From an uncultured Finegoldia sp. (lineage in GTDB: Bacteria > Bacillota > Clostridia > Tissierellales > Peptoniphilaceae): a stretch of DNA of 63,540 nucleotides. The first letter of the stretch is position 1; every line of letters starts with the position of its first letter. A program made the translations under genes and the position numbers. The notes under the pieces were generated by a model, which was not told the DNA's origin, searched no databases, and was given only the letters and a program-made list of their open reading frames with translations. This document shows positions 25,602 through 35,370 of this stretch, one piece after another. The stretch spans positions 1 through 63,540 of the forward strand of contig NZ_CAAFUQ010000083.1 of assembly GCF_900766215.1 (NCBI RefSeq), written 5' to 3'.

Positions 25602-25709
25602 AACAACCTCCATCAGTCATTCTTGTTTTATGTTTATATATAAAATATTATATCATATCCATTTATCGTTGACTAATTTAAAGCCCTTTTTGCAAATATT
25701 TTACAAAGC

Positions 25710-25742
25710 AAAAGCCCCCTTAAGTAAGGAGGTTTTTGCGAA
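25710..25742 (-). terminator. Terminator of the giant surface-protein gene
   Basis: On minus, CCTCCTT and AAGGGGG (one G-U pair) form a short hairpin followed by CTTTTG, just after the stop at 25746. Confidence 0.75.
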
Positions 25743-25745
25743 GTT

Positions 25746-28700
25746 TTATTTAGTTTTGTTGTAAACTATAGTATATTCAGGATTATCGCCAATTGGGTCT
25801 ACTCCTAATAACGTTTGAAGATTTCTGTAGTCTGTATAGTCTACGCCGCCTGGTAAATTTATTTCATTTCCATCTGATTTACGAACAATTTTGATAGGTT
25901 GATAATGTTCGATAAAATCCGGATATATTCCTGCTGCACATTCTCCAAAGAAACTGTATGATTTTTTTGTTGTTGATTCTTTAATTTTATTGCCGTCTTC
26001 ATCGACGTAATTTAATTTCAATGTAGTTTCTTGTTTTTCCAAATCAAATTTTCCTGAATCTGTTTTGCCGCTTGCTGGAATTGTAACTGAAACTGTAACA
26101 TTATCATCGTAGTTTTTGCTATCTACTGCAACTTTGTATGTGAATGTGTGATCTCCAATCAAGTTACCTGGTCCAATTATTTCCATTGTTTGATAATTTC
26201 CTTCTCCATCAATTCCAATCAATGCAGGAACTACCATTTTAAATGCTGCCGCTCCTAATGATGGTTGGTTTACGATGTACCATTCAACTCCTCTTTCATC
26301 GAAGATTCTCACTCTTGTTTTCTTCGCTTCCAAGTTAGTTCCGTAAACGTGAGTAAATGTCTTCTTGGATTCTTGAATTGTTGGTGTCACACCGTAAGTT
26401 ATATCTGGAACTTTTCCAGCTTCTGTAGAAGTTGCTCCATAAGTTTGAATTTTCATAAATGCAAGTGTAGCTGCATTTTCAGCCACACCATCTGCTAGTA
26501 ATGAAATAACTGTTGCATTTGCTCTGGATTTTGGATTATTTCCAGGTAATTTTTCGAATTTACCATTCATTTCTGGATTATACAAAACTTCGTATGAAAC
26601 TGTTCTATCAGTTTTATTTTCTGGAAGTTCAAATGTTATAGTTTGTTCATTGTCAGTTCCAGAAATTGTTCCTTGAACTTCTGGTTGTTTTCCTTTCTTG
26701 GCAACTGCAGTGTCTTCTGTTGCAAGTTTTGTTTGCATTACAGCTTTTACTTTTGCATTTTTTGACAAATTCAATCCGTTTACTTTTATAGTCACTTTTC
26801 TGTTGCTATTAGTGATTATTTTATTGCCTTCGATAGTAGCTTGACGAACGATTGGCTTTCCGATGTTTATAGAATAGTCGACATCTGAGTTCAAGTTTTC
26901 AGTACCTTTACTTCTAAATACACCTTGATTTATTTTGATTTTCGCTTTTTTAACTCCAAGACCTTCTACATCTAATGGTTTTTCAAGTGTTATTACGAAT
27001 TTTTTATCCGATAATTCAACAGTATCTCCTTTTGATAATCTCTCATAATTTCCGTCTGCGTTTTTATCAATACTTATTCCTGATTTTACACTTCCATCAA
27101 ATATTTCTTCGATTTCTTCATCAAATCCAACTTCTATGATTTTGCCATCCTTTGATGCGTGTGCATAACTTGGAAGAATTTGAGTATATACGGCTTTGTC
27201 TTCAGTGTATTTAACTCTGAAATATCCTTCGTAAGATTTTGAAGGGTCTGTATTATCTCTTACCAAAATTTTGTAAACATCTTCTTCATTGCCTTTTATC
27301 AAAGCTATACTATCCGCAACAATTTGAACGAATTTACCTGAATTTTCAAATTTTGAGTTAATAGATTTATCTTTTTCAAATTTTCCGTTTTCAAGTCTAT
27401 AGAATGAAACTCTCAAATTATCTGGATTGACATTTTCACCGATTATATTAGCTCTTAACTTTTCTTCGTTTTTTAATATTGGTGTAAGAACGTTGATTTT
27501 TTCAATTGTAGATTTTGTGTTTTCAGCCGCCTTTTGTTTCAATTCCACTGATTTTTCATAGAATTTATTTTGTGATCCTGTTGATGTAGCATAAACTTTG
27601 TAAGTTTTTTCTGTAGGTTCTTCATTTTTAGGAACTTCAAATTCCAAAGTTCTTCTTGCACCTTTTCCACTAACAGAAACTTGTGGGAAAGTTTCGTTTC
27701 CTTTATCGTCAACCAATTTAACAACGAATTTATCATCGGAAACATTTTTGAAATTACCCATTACAGTTAGAGTAACTTTTCCTCCTGCTGGTTCCAATGG
27801 TTCTGTAGTCCCTAATACCACATTCATTATTCCTTCTGGAATTTGTTCTTCTGTATCTGATTTTTCTTGTGTGATTTTTACAGTTGCACTTGCAAAATCA
27901 GTTTTAGATCCTGTGGATGATACGTAAACAGTATATTCTTTTTCTTTTGTTGTCGTGTTTTTTGGAATTTCAAAAGAAACAGTTCTCTTAGTATTGTTTA
28001 CATCGCCTGATACATTTACTTTAGGGAATGATTCATTTCCATCGTTATCAACAAGTTTTACTACGAATTTGTCATTGGCAATACCACTCAAATCACCCAT
28101 TACTTGAACTGTAGCAGTGGATGAATCTTTGGATACTTTTTTAGGAGTTGTTAGTTTTAACATTTGTATATTTTCTTTTAAAACTTCCTTGTCCTTTGTT
28201 TCGATATTCAATGTACAATCACTTTCTGGCATTGTGAATTGGTAAGAATCTCCGACTTGTTTGAAGTTGACCTTCATTGGATCCCCATTTTCAGCAACAC
28301 CACTCACATAAAACATCGATACTTCTTTTCCAAACTTTGCTTTCACTACGACAGTATCACCCTTTTTAGCTACTGTTTTTTCTTCGCCATTTACAGTTAT
28401 TATGATATCCTTGTTGCTTGAATTAATCTTGTAAGTTTTTTCAACTTCTTGTGTTCCTGAAGCTTTTTCTTGTGTGATTTTTGCAGTTACATGTGCAAAA
28501 TCAGTTTTGGATCCAGTTGATGAAAAATAAACTGAATAAGTTTTTTCCTTATCAGTAGTATTTTCTGGGACTTTAATATTGATAAATCTGAAAGCTTTTG
28601 ATGCATCACCTGTAACTTCAATTTCAGGATAAGTTTCTTTTCCTTCTTCGTCCACCAATTTTACGATGAATTTGTCGCTTGGAATATTGTTGATTTCTCC

Positions 28701-31700
28701 AATAACTCTAATCTTAGCAATAGCATCTTTTGCTAGAAGTTTTGCATTTGTAACGTCTTGAATCATTGCTATTTTTTCTTCAATAGGTGTTTCTTCTGTT
28801 GGCTCTGCAGTATTTTTCAAGTTACTTAATTCAATATAATAAGTGTATGCTTCTCCAGTGTAAGACTTACTATCAAATGTGTATTCCAATTTCAAACCTT
28901 CGATGTCTTTTAATGTCATACCATCTGCCAACGTAAGTTTGATTTTGTTGTCTTTAGTGACTTCTGCTTTTACTTTAGGATTGTCAGTTTTAATATCTTT
29001 GAATTTTTTGAATACTTTGTCCAATCCTTTGAATGGATTGTCAAATTCTATAATGTTACCAGTTAATTTAACATTTGATACTGTTGTAGATAATTTGTCA
29101 GCTTCTAATGTATATATTGCATCAGAAGAAAGTGGTGTTAGGTCAGTGATTTGTGTTTCACTTACATTTACATTTCCTAATTCTTTCAAATCTTTTGCTA
29201 CTGAAATGTCCTTAATAGGATTGGAATGTACATCCAAATTGTACAATTTTGCTAAATTTTTGATTGGTGCTATATCTTTTATTTGATTGCTAGATAAATT
29301 TAACATTCCCAATTCCGTTAAATCTTTCAAGGCTTCTACTGATGTAAGTTTATTTTCCGACAAGTTTACATCATTTAATTTCATTAACTTAGAAATAGAA
29401 TCTATAGATTCTAGTCCGTTTTGAGAAATGTATAGTTCTGTTAAATTAGTAAGTTTAGATACATCTATTTTGGTAATTTTATTATTATTTAGATTCAACG
29501 ATTGTAATTTTGATAAATCTGTAATTGCGGACGCATCTTCTATTTGGTTATTTTCCAAGTTCAAATAATTCAATTCTGTGTTGCTTTTCAATGATGATAT
29601 ATCTTTTATTTGATTATTATTAGCCATTAACCAATTTAAGTTCTTGTAATTTTTAGTAACAGAAATATCAGAAATTTTATTATTTCTCATATCAAGATTT
29701 TCAACTTTTGTTAAATCTTTTAATTCTGATATATCACTAACTTTATTTACTGAAATATCTAAGGCTTTCAGATTTTTCAAATTATTAAGAATTGATACAT
29801 CTTCAATTTGATTGTGAGAAATGTATAATTTTTCCAATCCAGATAAATCTTTTAATGGAGTTAAATCTTTAATTGCATTGTGTGATAATCTCAACAATTT
29901 TAATTTTTTAAGATTCTTTAATGGTGTTAAATCCTTGAATGACTTAGAAGAATCTTCTGGGTTTCCACTAATTGTAAGTGTTTCCAAGTTTTTCGCAGCT
30001 TCCATACCTTTAATGCTATTAAACTCTACTACATTATAATTTTTATCATATGATCTATGACCAAAAGATTGAAGTTGTTCCATGTCTTTTACTGTCAATT
30101 CTGTAGCATTTGGATTAATTCTGTAGTTTTTGTCGATAAGTTCGAAGTTATATTCATTCATATCTTCGTCAACTATATCTTTTCCATTGTAGTCTTTGAA
30201 AAAGTTTAGAAGTTTTTCTTTTAATTTTGCATCACCAAATTCCACGATTTTTTCTTCAGGCTTTTCTTCTGGCTTTTCTTCTGGTTTTTTGTGTGCTTTT
30301 ATGATTTCATCTTTTAATGCATTGACTCCTTCTATTGTTTTGGCTTTATTAATTTGGTCAATGTATACTGGTGAGGTTATTCCATTGTTCTTTAATTCTT
30401 CAATGGCTTTTTCTTTTGCTTCTTTTAGTGCTTTTTCTTTTGCTTTGTCTTCTGGCTTTTCTTCTGGTTTGTCTTCTGGTTTCTCACCTGGTTTGTCTTC
30501 TGGTTTCTCATCTGGTTTTTCTTCTGGTTTGTCTCCCGGTTTTTCACCTGGTTTTTCTTCCGGTTTTTCTTCCGGCTTTTCTTCTGGCTTTTCTTCTGGT
30601 TTCTCACCTGGTTTGTCTCCTGGTTTGTCTCCCGGTTTTTCACCTGGTTTGTCTTCTGGTTTGTCTCCCGGTTTTTCACCTGGTTTGTCTCCTGGTTTGT
30701 CTCCTGGTTTTTCACCTGGTTTGTCTTCCGGTTTGTCTTCTGGTTTTTCAGGTGTTGATGGAATATCAGGTGTTGGTGTGACTGATGGTTTATCTTCTTT
30801 TTTGTCTTGAATTGTTAGTCCATCAACTATTTTTTCAATGTGTTTTTGTGATACTGATTGTTCTCCGCCTACTACTGTGATTTGTTTTGTGTTGTTTTCT
30901 TTTACTATTTTTCTGATAAAGTCTGTACGATTTGGCTCTGTTAATAGAATTGGCTCATCGTTTTTGTGTGCCAATGTACCTACAGATAATGCATCAGGAT
31001 AATTTCTTCCGTCTGCCAAGACAAACTTATCTAAATTTCCATATTCTTTCGCTATTATTAAAGCTGTTTCGTATCTGTCAGCCCCTGCTAATCTTTTTAC
31101 ATTTTCTAATCCTTTTATATTAACAGATTTTTCTCCACCATAGATTAATGCCACATTATCTTTTGTGATTCCTTTTGGCAAATTGTGTCCATCTGTCAAA
31201 ATAATTGGCAAGTTTTCTTTTGTGGAAAGTGGTGTTGCACACAATGCATCTGCAAAGTTCAATCCACTTGCAAGTGCAAATTTTCCATTGGGATTTAAGT
31301 ATTTGTACACTTGTACAGATGTTTCAAATCTGTTAGCGCCTGCTAATCTTTTAACATTTTTTAGTCCTTTAACATTTACTGATTTTTCTCCACCTACTAT
31401 GATCACTTCTTCTGGATTCAGTCTTGTGATTTCATCCTTAATAACTTTAGGTAGATTGTCTCTTTTTGTAAGTAGTACAGGCACATTTTTCTTATTCGCT
31501 AAGCTTCCTGCAACCAAACTATCTGCAAAATTTTCCCCACTTGCAAGTACGATAGTTTTGATATGATTTGGGAAAGTTTGTCGGCTAATTCTTGCTGATG
31601 TTTCATAACGATCAGCCCCCGCAATTCTGTCTACTGTGATTTTGTTTTGTTCTTCCGCTAAAACTGGTGTGAATGAACTCATGACCATGCTCGCAGTTAG

Positions 31701-31724
31701 AAGAACTCCTAAAAATTTCTTCAT
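25746..31724 (-). CDS. Giant CWB2/GA-module/LRR cell-surface protein
   Basis: A 1992-residue secreted protein. Signal peptide about 1-23 (ends PVLAEE). Three CWB2 repeats at about 34-310 (each begins RIAGADRYETS-like) anchor it non-covalently to the wall; there is no LPXTG. Residues 320-425 are Pro/Glu/Lys/Asp/Gly repeats. Residues 426-480 are a GA module (AIEELKNNGITSPVYIDQIN, NKAKTIEGVNALKDEIIKAH) nearly superimposable on the F. magna PAB albumin-binding domain. About 14 leucine-rich repeats of 22 residues follow (575-860), then an internalin-like cap and three copies of a 105-residue beta-rich domain containing DKFVVKLVD (about 980-1085, 1190-1290, 1300-1400). The rest is unrecognised beta-rich sequence with a MucBP-like end. 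Likely an adhesin coating the cell with albumin. Confidence 0.95.
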   Translation of the reverse strand: MKKFLGVLLTASMVMSSFTPVLAEEQNKITVDRIAGADRYETSARISRQTFPNHIKTIVLASGENFADSLVAGSLANKKNVPVLLTKRDNLPKVIKDEITRLNPEEVIIVGGEKSVNVKGLKNVKRLAGANRFETSVQVYKYLNPNGKFALASGLNFADALCATPLSTKENLPIILTDGHNLPKGITKDNVALIYGGEKSVNIKGLENVKRLAGADRYETALIIAKEYGNLDKFVLADGRNYPDALSVGTLAHKNDEPILLTEPNRTDFIRKIVKENNTKQITVVGGEQSVSQKHIEKIVDGLTIQDKKEDKPSVTPTPDIPSTPEKPEDKPEDKPGEKPGDKPGDKPGEKPGDKPEDKPGEKPGDKPGDKPGEKPEEKPEEKPEEKPEEKPGEKPGDKPEEKPDEKPEDKPGEKPEDKPEEKPEDKAKEKALKEAKEKAIEELKNNGITSPVYIDQINKAKTIEGVNALKDEIIKAHKKPEEKPEEKPEEKIVEFGDAKLKEKLLNFFKDYNGKDIVDEDMNEYNFELIDKNYRINPNATELTVKDMEQLQSFGHRSYDKNYNVVEFNSIKGMEAAKNLETLTISGNPEDSSKSFKDLTPLKNLKKLKLLRLSHNAIKDLTPLKDLSGLEKLYISHNQIEDVSILNNLKNLKALDISVNKVSDISELKDLTKVENLDMRNNKISDISVTKNYKNLNWLMANNNQIKDISSLKSNTELNYLNLENNQIEDASAITDLSKLQSLNLNNNKITKIDVSKLTNLTELYISQNGLESIDSISKLMKLNDVNLSENKLTSVEALKDLTELGMLNLSSNQIKDIAPIKNLAKLYNLDVHSNPIKDISVAKDLKELGNVNVSETQITDLTPLSSDAIYTLEADKLSTTVSNVKLTGNIIEFDNPFKGLDKVFKKFKDIKTDNPKVKAEVTKDNKIKLTLADGMTLKDIEGLKLEYTFDSKSYTGEAYTYYIELSNLKNTAEPTEETPIEEKIAMIQDVTNAKLLAKDAIAKIRVIGEINNIPSDKFIVKLVDEEGKETYPEIEVTGDASKAFRFINIKVPENTTDKEKTYSVYFSSTGSKTDFAHVTAKITQEKASGTQEVEKTYKINSSNKDIIITVNGEEKTVAKKGDTVVVKAKFGKEVSMFYVSGVAENGDPMKVNFKQVGDSYQFTMPESDCTLNIETKDKEVLKENIQMLKLTTPKKVSKDSSTATVQVMGDLSGIANDKFVVKLVDNDGNESFPKVNVSGDVNNTKRTVSFEIPKNTTTKEKEYTVYVSSTGSKTDFASATVKITQEKSDTEEQIPEGIMNVVLGTTEPLEPAGGKVTLTVMGNFKNVSDDKFVVKLVDDKGNETFPQVSVSGKGARRTLEFEVPKNEEPTEKTYKVYATSTGSQNKFYEKSVELKQKAAENTKSTIEKINVLTPILKNEEKLRANIIGENVNPDNLRVSFYRLENGKFEKDKSINSKFENSGKFVQIVADSIALIKGNEEDVYKILVRDNTDPSKSYEGYFRVKYTEDKAVYTQILPSYAHASKDGKIIEVGFDEEIEEIFDGSVKSGISIDKNADGNYERLSKGDTVELSDKKFVITLEKPLDVEGLGVKKAKIKINQGVFRSKGTENLNSDVDYSINIGKPIVRQATIEGNKIITNSNRKVTIKVNGLNLSKNAKVKAVMQTKLATEDTAVAKKGKQPEVQGTISGTDNEQTITFELPENKTDRTVSYEVLYNPEMNGKFEKLPGNNPKSRANATVISLLADGVAENAATLAFMKIQTYGATSTEAGKVPDITYGVTPTIQESKKTFTHVYGTNLEAKKTRVRIFDERGVEWYIVNQPSLGAAAFKMVVPALIGIDGEGNYQTMEIIGPGNLIGDHTFTYKVAVDSKNYDDNVTVSVTIPASGKTDSGKFDLEKQETTLKLNYVDEDGNKIKESTTKKSYSFFGECAAGIYPDFIEHYQPIKIVRKSDGNEINLPGGVDYTDYRNLQTLLGVDPIGDNPEYTIVYNKTK
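30450..30760 (-). repeat. Pro-Glu-Lys-rich coding tandem repeat
   Basis: In-frame 12- and 24-bp units encoding KPGEKPGD/KPEEKPED-type tetrapeptides between the CWB2 region and GA module. Copy number is likely to vary between strains by slippage or recombination. Confidence 0.9.
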
Positions 31725-31876
31725 ATTACCTCCTTAATTAAATCTATATTTCATTATATATTGAGAAATTAATATTTACCAGCAATTACTTATTGAAATT
31801 TTCTATATATAGAATATTCTTTTAATTTTTTCTGATTAAGTGGTATAATACTATCAATGATTTACAGGAGGGAAAA

Positions 31877-32428
31877 ATGAAATTAACTACTAAAGATTTG
31901 ACAAAAATCGGAGTATTCGGCGCATTGACTATTGTGCTTGGACTTACTCCTTTGGGTATGATTCCTATTGGCCCAGTTAGAGTGACTACATTACATATTC
32001 CAACTATTATCGCAGCTTTGGTTGCAGGACCATGGGTGAGTTTGTTTGTGGGATTATTGTTCGGTTTGTTTTCATTGGTAAATAATATTATTACGCCGAC
32101 AATTCTTTCATTCATGTTCTACAATCCATTGGTTTCCGTGCTTCCAAGAGTTTTAATCCCAGTTGTAACTTACCAAGTTTACAATAAACTAAAGGATAAA
32201 AACGATGTGATTCGCTACGGCATTCCAGCTATTTGTGGAACTGTTATGAACACTGTCGGAGTTTTGGGAATGGCTTTTGTGTGCCACTCAAAACAAATCG
32301 AAAGCGTTATGCATATCAAAGCGCAATATTTTCTTGGAGGAATTGTCGCTACGAATATGCCTTTTGAAATCGCTCTATCATTCGTGTTGGCGATTTTGAT
32401 TGCAAAAAGTGTTAACAAAAATAAATAA
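31877..32428 (+). CDS. ECF transporter S component, substrate unknown
   Basis: A 183-residue membrane protein with six predicted helices and the S-component pattern near the N-terminus (TKIGVFGALTIVL then PIGPVRVTTLHIPTIIAAL). S components capture vitamins or metals and dock on a shared EcfAA'T energising module, which is not in this window. No riboswitch is present upstream, so the substrate cannot be assigned. A TATAAT box and GGAGGG precede the start. It is monocistronic, between divergent and convergent genes. Confidence 0.85.
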   Translation: MKLTTKDLTKIGVFGALTIVLGLTPLGMIPIGPVRVTTLHIPTIIAALVAGPWVSLFVGLLFGLFSLVNNIITPTILSFMFYNPLVSVLPRVLIPVVTYQVYNKLKDKNDVIRYGIPAICGTVMNTVGVLGMAFVCHSKQIESVMHIKAQYFLGGIVATNMPFEIALSFVLAILIAKSVNKNK

Positions 32429-32437
32429 TTCAATTAA

Positions 32438-32475
32438 AAAAATCCACAAGATTTTAAATCTTGTGGATAATTTTT
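32438..32475. terminator. Bidirectional terminator
   Basis: ATCCACAAGAT and ATCTTGTGGAT form an 11-bp stem between convergent genes, with A- and T-runs on the outsides. Confidence 0.93.
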
Positions 32476-32479
32476 TGTC

Positions 32480-33379
32480 TTAATCTTCGTCGTCATCGCT
32501 GATATTGCATGAACCCAAAAATCTTCTTCTGATATCTTGACCAGTTTTTGTTCCTGCAACTCCACCCATTCCTGTTTCTCTCAATGATGGTGGAAGAGTT
32601 TTGCCGACTTTTCTCATCGCTTGGCACACTTCTTCGAATGGAACTATACTTGTAACGCCTGCCAATGCCATGTCAGCACTTATCATAGCATTTGTAACTC
32701 CCATTGCATTTCTAAATGTACAAGGATATTCTACAAGTCCTGCGATTGGGTCACACACAAGTCCCAATACGTGCAAAATTGCAAATGATGCTCCGTGGAA
32801 TATTTGCTCAATAGATCCACCTCTCAAAAATATCATTGCTCCAGCTGCCATCGCTGCTGCAGAACCAGTTTCTGCTTGGCAACCTCCGTCTGCACCGGAA
32901 AACGTAGCGTATTTACCCAACAATTGTCCAACTCCAATTGCGATTAACATCGCATTGATAAGTTCTTCTCTTAAATGATTGTATCTTTGTTTAAAACTCA
33001 TAAGAGCTGCTGGCAAAATCCCAGCTGATCCAGCTGTAGGTGATGCTACGATTTTTCCCATCGCCGCACTGATTTCTAACGTAGAAAAAGCCATCGCCAT
33101 AGCTTCTGCGTTAAATTTACCGACAATAGGTTCATTTTCGTGTGCATACACGTGCATTTTATGTGCAAATCCGTCAATCATTTTTTGGTTAGTCACTGAA
33201 GGTGTTTCCAAGAAATCTGTCGCAGATTTTTCCATAACATCTAACATGTGTGACAATTCACTTCTGATAAATTCTTCAGATTTTCCAGTTCTTTCGTTTT
33301 CTATTTCTATAACATAATCGTAAAAAGGTCTGTTTTCCTTTTTAACAGTATTAATTATTTCTAATGATGTATCAAACAT
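32480..33379 (-). CDS. sdaAA: L-serine dehydratase, Fe-S-dependent, alpha subunit
   Basis: The 299-residue catalytic subunit of the oxygen-sensitive L-serine deaminase that yields pyruvate and ammonia. Cys residues that can ligate the [4Fe-4S] cluster appear in GGCQAET, CDPIAGLVEYPC and the C-terminal GSCNISDD. It follows sdaAB by 9 bp. Pyruvate from serine would feed the PflB route encoded earlier in the window. Confidence 0.95.
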   Translation of the reverse strand: MFDTSLEIINTVKKENRPFYDYVIEIENERTGKSEEFIRSELSHMLDVMEKSATDFLETPSVTNQKMIDGFAHKMHVYAHENEPIVGKFNAEAMAMAFSTLEISAAMGKIVASPTAGSAGILPAALMSFKQRYNHLREELINAMLIAIGVGQLLGKYATFSGADGGCQAETGSAAAMAAGAMIFLRGGSIEQIFHGASFAILHVLGLVCDPIAGLVEYPCTFRNAMGVTNAMISADMALAGVTSIVPFEEVCQAMRKVGKTLPPSLRETGMGGVAGTKTGQDIRRRFLGSCNISDDDED

Positions 33380-33388
33380 AAACTCTCC

Positions 33389-34051
33389 TTAATTTCGTTG
33401 AATATATTTTGTGAAAAGAAATCTCTTATCTTTTAATAAATGTTCTGTCAAATCCTCGCCAATATTTTTATCCAATTCAATAATCAAAGTAACAATTCCA
33501 TCGTTTTTCAACGTCTTCATTCCTTCGATGTTGTAGCCATTTCTGGCAAGTTCAGACGAAATATCGGCAATAATTCCTCTCACATCCACGTATTTCAATA
33601 AAATTGTAGGATAACTTCCTGTAAATTGAACAGCTATTCCATTGATATCGATGATTTCAATATTCCCACCACCGATTGATGAGCCGACAATGTACATAGT
33701 TGTTCCATCTTTGTATGTAAATGTTATTTTTGCAGTGTTTGGATGAACATCCCCCAAGTCAGCTTCCCTAAACACATAATCAATTCCTCTTTGATCTGCG
33801 ATTGCAAATGAATCCCTAAGTCTAATATCATCTGGTTCAATTCCCAACACTCCAGCTAATAAAGCTCTGTCAGTACCGTGACCCTTGTAAGTTTTTGCAA
33901 ATGATCCGTGAAGATCAAACTCAACTTTTATGAACTCATTTCCAGCGATCATAAGAGCAGTCTTAGCTATTCTACAAGCACCTGCAGTATGAGAACTAGA
34001 TGGTCCAATCATTACAGGTCCCAAAATATCAAAAATATTATATTCTCCCAT
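33389..34051 (-). CDS. sdaAB: L-serine dehydratase, beta subunit
   Basis: The 220-residue beta subunit. The N-terminal half carries GPVMIGPSSSHTAGACRIA, the serine-dehydratase beta fold, and the C-terminal half an ACT domain (GYNIEGMKTLKNDGIVTLIIE) that probably senses serine. GAGGGGG precedes the ATG and a TATAAT lies about 40 bp upstream. First gene of a two-gene operon. Confidence 0.95.
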   Translation of the reverse strand: MGEYNIFDILGPVMIGPSSSHTAGACRIAKTALMIAGNEFIKVEFDLHGSFAKTYKGHGTDRALLAGVLGIEPDDIRLRDSFAIADQRGIDYVFREADLGDVHPNTAKITFTYKDGTTMYIVGSSIGGGNIEIIDINGIAVQFTGSYPTILLKYVDVRGIIADISSELARNGYNIEGMKTLKNDGIVTLIIELDKNIGEDLTEHLLKDKRFLFTKYIQRN

Positions 34052-34134
34052 AAAAACCCCCTCATTAATTTCCTTAACAATTATATCATAACAAACTAAG
34101 TGAATAAAGGAAATTTCGTTTAAATTTTCTCAAA

Positions 34135-34163
34135 AAAAATAAGAGAGGCTAGTTGCCTCTCCC
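34135..34163 (-). terminator. Terminator after the CWB2-CAP gene
   Basis: On minus, GAGAGGC-AACTA-GCCTCTC followed by TTATTTTTTTT. Confidence 0.93.
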
Positions 34164-34168
34164 ACATT

Positions 34169-35185
34169 TTATTTTAGTTCGAAAAATCCTGCCGGATCGT
34201 TAGTTTCATCTGCAAACCAAATATCTGCATGATCTCCATTAATGGATACTCCCATTACAGATAAGCTATTCCAATTTCCTTGTCCTGTAAGTACAGCGTT
34301 GTGTCCTTCAGATTCTTTCCACATTTTTAATGCAAATTCTGCACTTTCATCCGCTTCGAAATATCCTTCTGCTGAAATTTCAAATCCATCAACTTTAAAA
34401 TCCGTAAGTTCTGATGGTTTATTCCACATTCCTTCTGCGTATTTATGATCTGAAGTGTACATTACTGGAGTCCATTTCCCTTTGTTTGACCAGCTATGAA
34501 GATTTGCTGGCAATCCTCTTTTGTCCTTCCAATTTTCGTTATAGTATAGGTTTTGGTCATTGTTGTGAGTTCTTGTTACAAAAGTCAATGATTTTGAAAT
34601 CTTAAGAGGTTTCAATCCCTTTGATTTTCTGTATTCATTCACCAAGTTAGCAAGCTCTTTTTCTCTTTGTGACAAAGGTGTATTAATGTCAAACTTAGAT
34701 AAATCTAAATCTCTGCCTATTTCTGATTTTGTTTTTTCGACATCATTTGGTGCTACCTTTTCTGGGTCTTTTTTAGAGTTTGTGTCTTCTTTTTCTGATT
34801 GATGTTTGTATTCACCAGTCAGTTTTTCGAATTGAGTTTTTGAAACTGATTTTTCTCCACCAATTATAGTTACTTGTTTAATTCCGTTTTTGTCTATAAA
34901 AGATTTTATGTTGTCAATTGCATTATCATCTGACAATAAAATTCCTGTGGATTTCTTAACTGCAAGAGGAGCTGCGGACAATGCGTCTGGATAATTTCTT
35001 CCATCAGCTAAAACAGCTTTTTCAGTTTTATTCATGTGTTTCATTACTTCAAGAGAAGTTTCGTATCTGTTCTTACCTTGAATTCTTTTCACATTGTAAT
35101 CATTAGCTGCCAATGACACTTGTGGCATAACGTTTGCTAAAATAATTCCAGTTAGCATCAATCCCAAAATTTTCTTCTTTTTCAT
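34169..35185 (-). CDS. Surface protein with CWB2 repeat and CAP domain
   Basis: A 338-residue secreted protein. Signal peptide about 1-27 (ends SLAAND). One CWB2 repeat (about 30-130) begins RIQGKNRYETSLEV and ends TIIGGEKSVSK, followed by a charged linker and a C-terminal CAP/SCP-like domain (about 180-338) with NEYRKSKGLKPLKIS, the SEGHNAVLTG signature and GVSINGDHADIWF. CAP domains occur in bacterial wall proteins and toxins; function here is unknown. A single CWB2 is unusual, as anchoring commonly needs three. Start at 35185 has GGAG upstream; the in-frame extension does not. Confidence 0.9.
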   Translation of the reverse strand: MKKKKILGLMLTGIILANVMPQVSLAANDYNVKRIQGKNRYETSLEVMKHMNKTEKAVLADGRNYPDALSAAPLAVKKSTGILLSDDNAIDNIKSFIDKNGIKQVTIIGGEKSVSKTQFEKLTGEYKHQSEKEDTNSKKDPEKVAPNDVEKTKSEIGRDLDLSKFDINTPLSQREKELANLVNEYRKSKGLKPLKISKSLTFVTRTHNNDQNLYYNENWKDKRGLPANLHSWSNKGKWTPVMYTSDHKYAEGMWNKPSELTDFKVDGFEISAEGYFEADESAEFALKMWKESEGHNAVLTGQGNWNSLSVMGVSINGDHADIWFADETNDPAGFFELK

Positions 35186-35337
35186 GAAATTTTCTCCTTT
35201 AATTATTAATACTGTATCTCTTTTATTAGATTCCATTATTATATTTGTAATTATATTATTGTGAAATCTTTTTTTAATCTTTTTGTCCTACTAAAATAGT
35301 ATCATTTACATAAAAATATTTCAGTAAAAAAGCAAAT

Positions 35338-35368
35338 AAAAATGGTCCCTGTAAAAGAGACCATCTTT
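35338..35368 (-). terminator. Terminator after the CWB2-C39 gene
   Basis: On minus, ATGGTCTC and GGGACCAT form a hairpin with a 7-nt loop, followed by TTTTTATTTG. Confidence 0.88.
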
Positions 35369-35370
35369 TG

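Noticed and set aside
30196..30810. A 204-codon Ser/Gly/Phe-rich reading frame on plus
   Set aside because: It is the complement of the Pro/Glu/Lys repeat of the giant surface gene, without its own start context.
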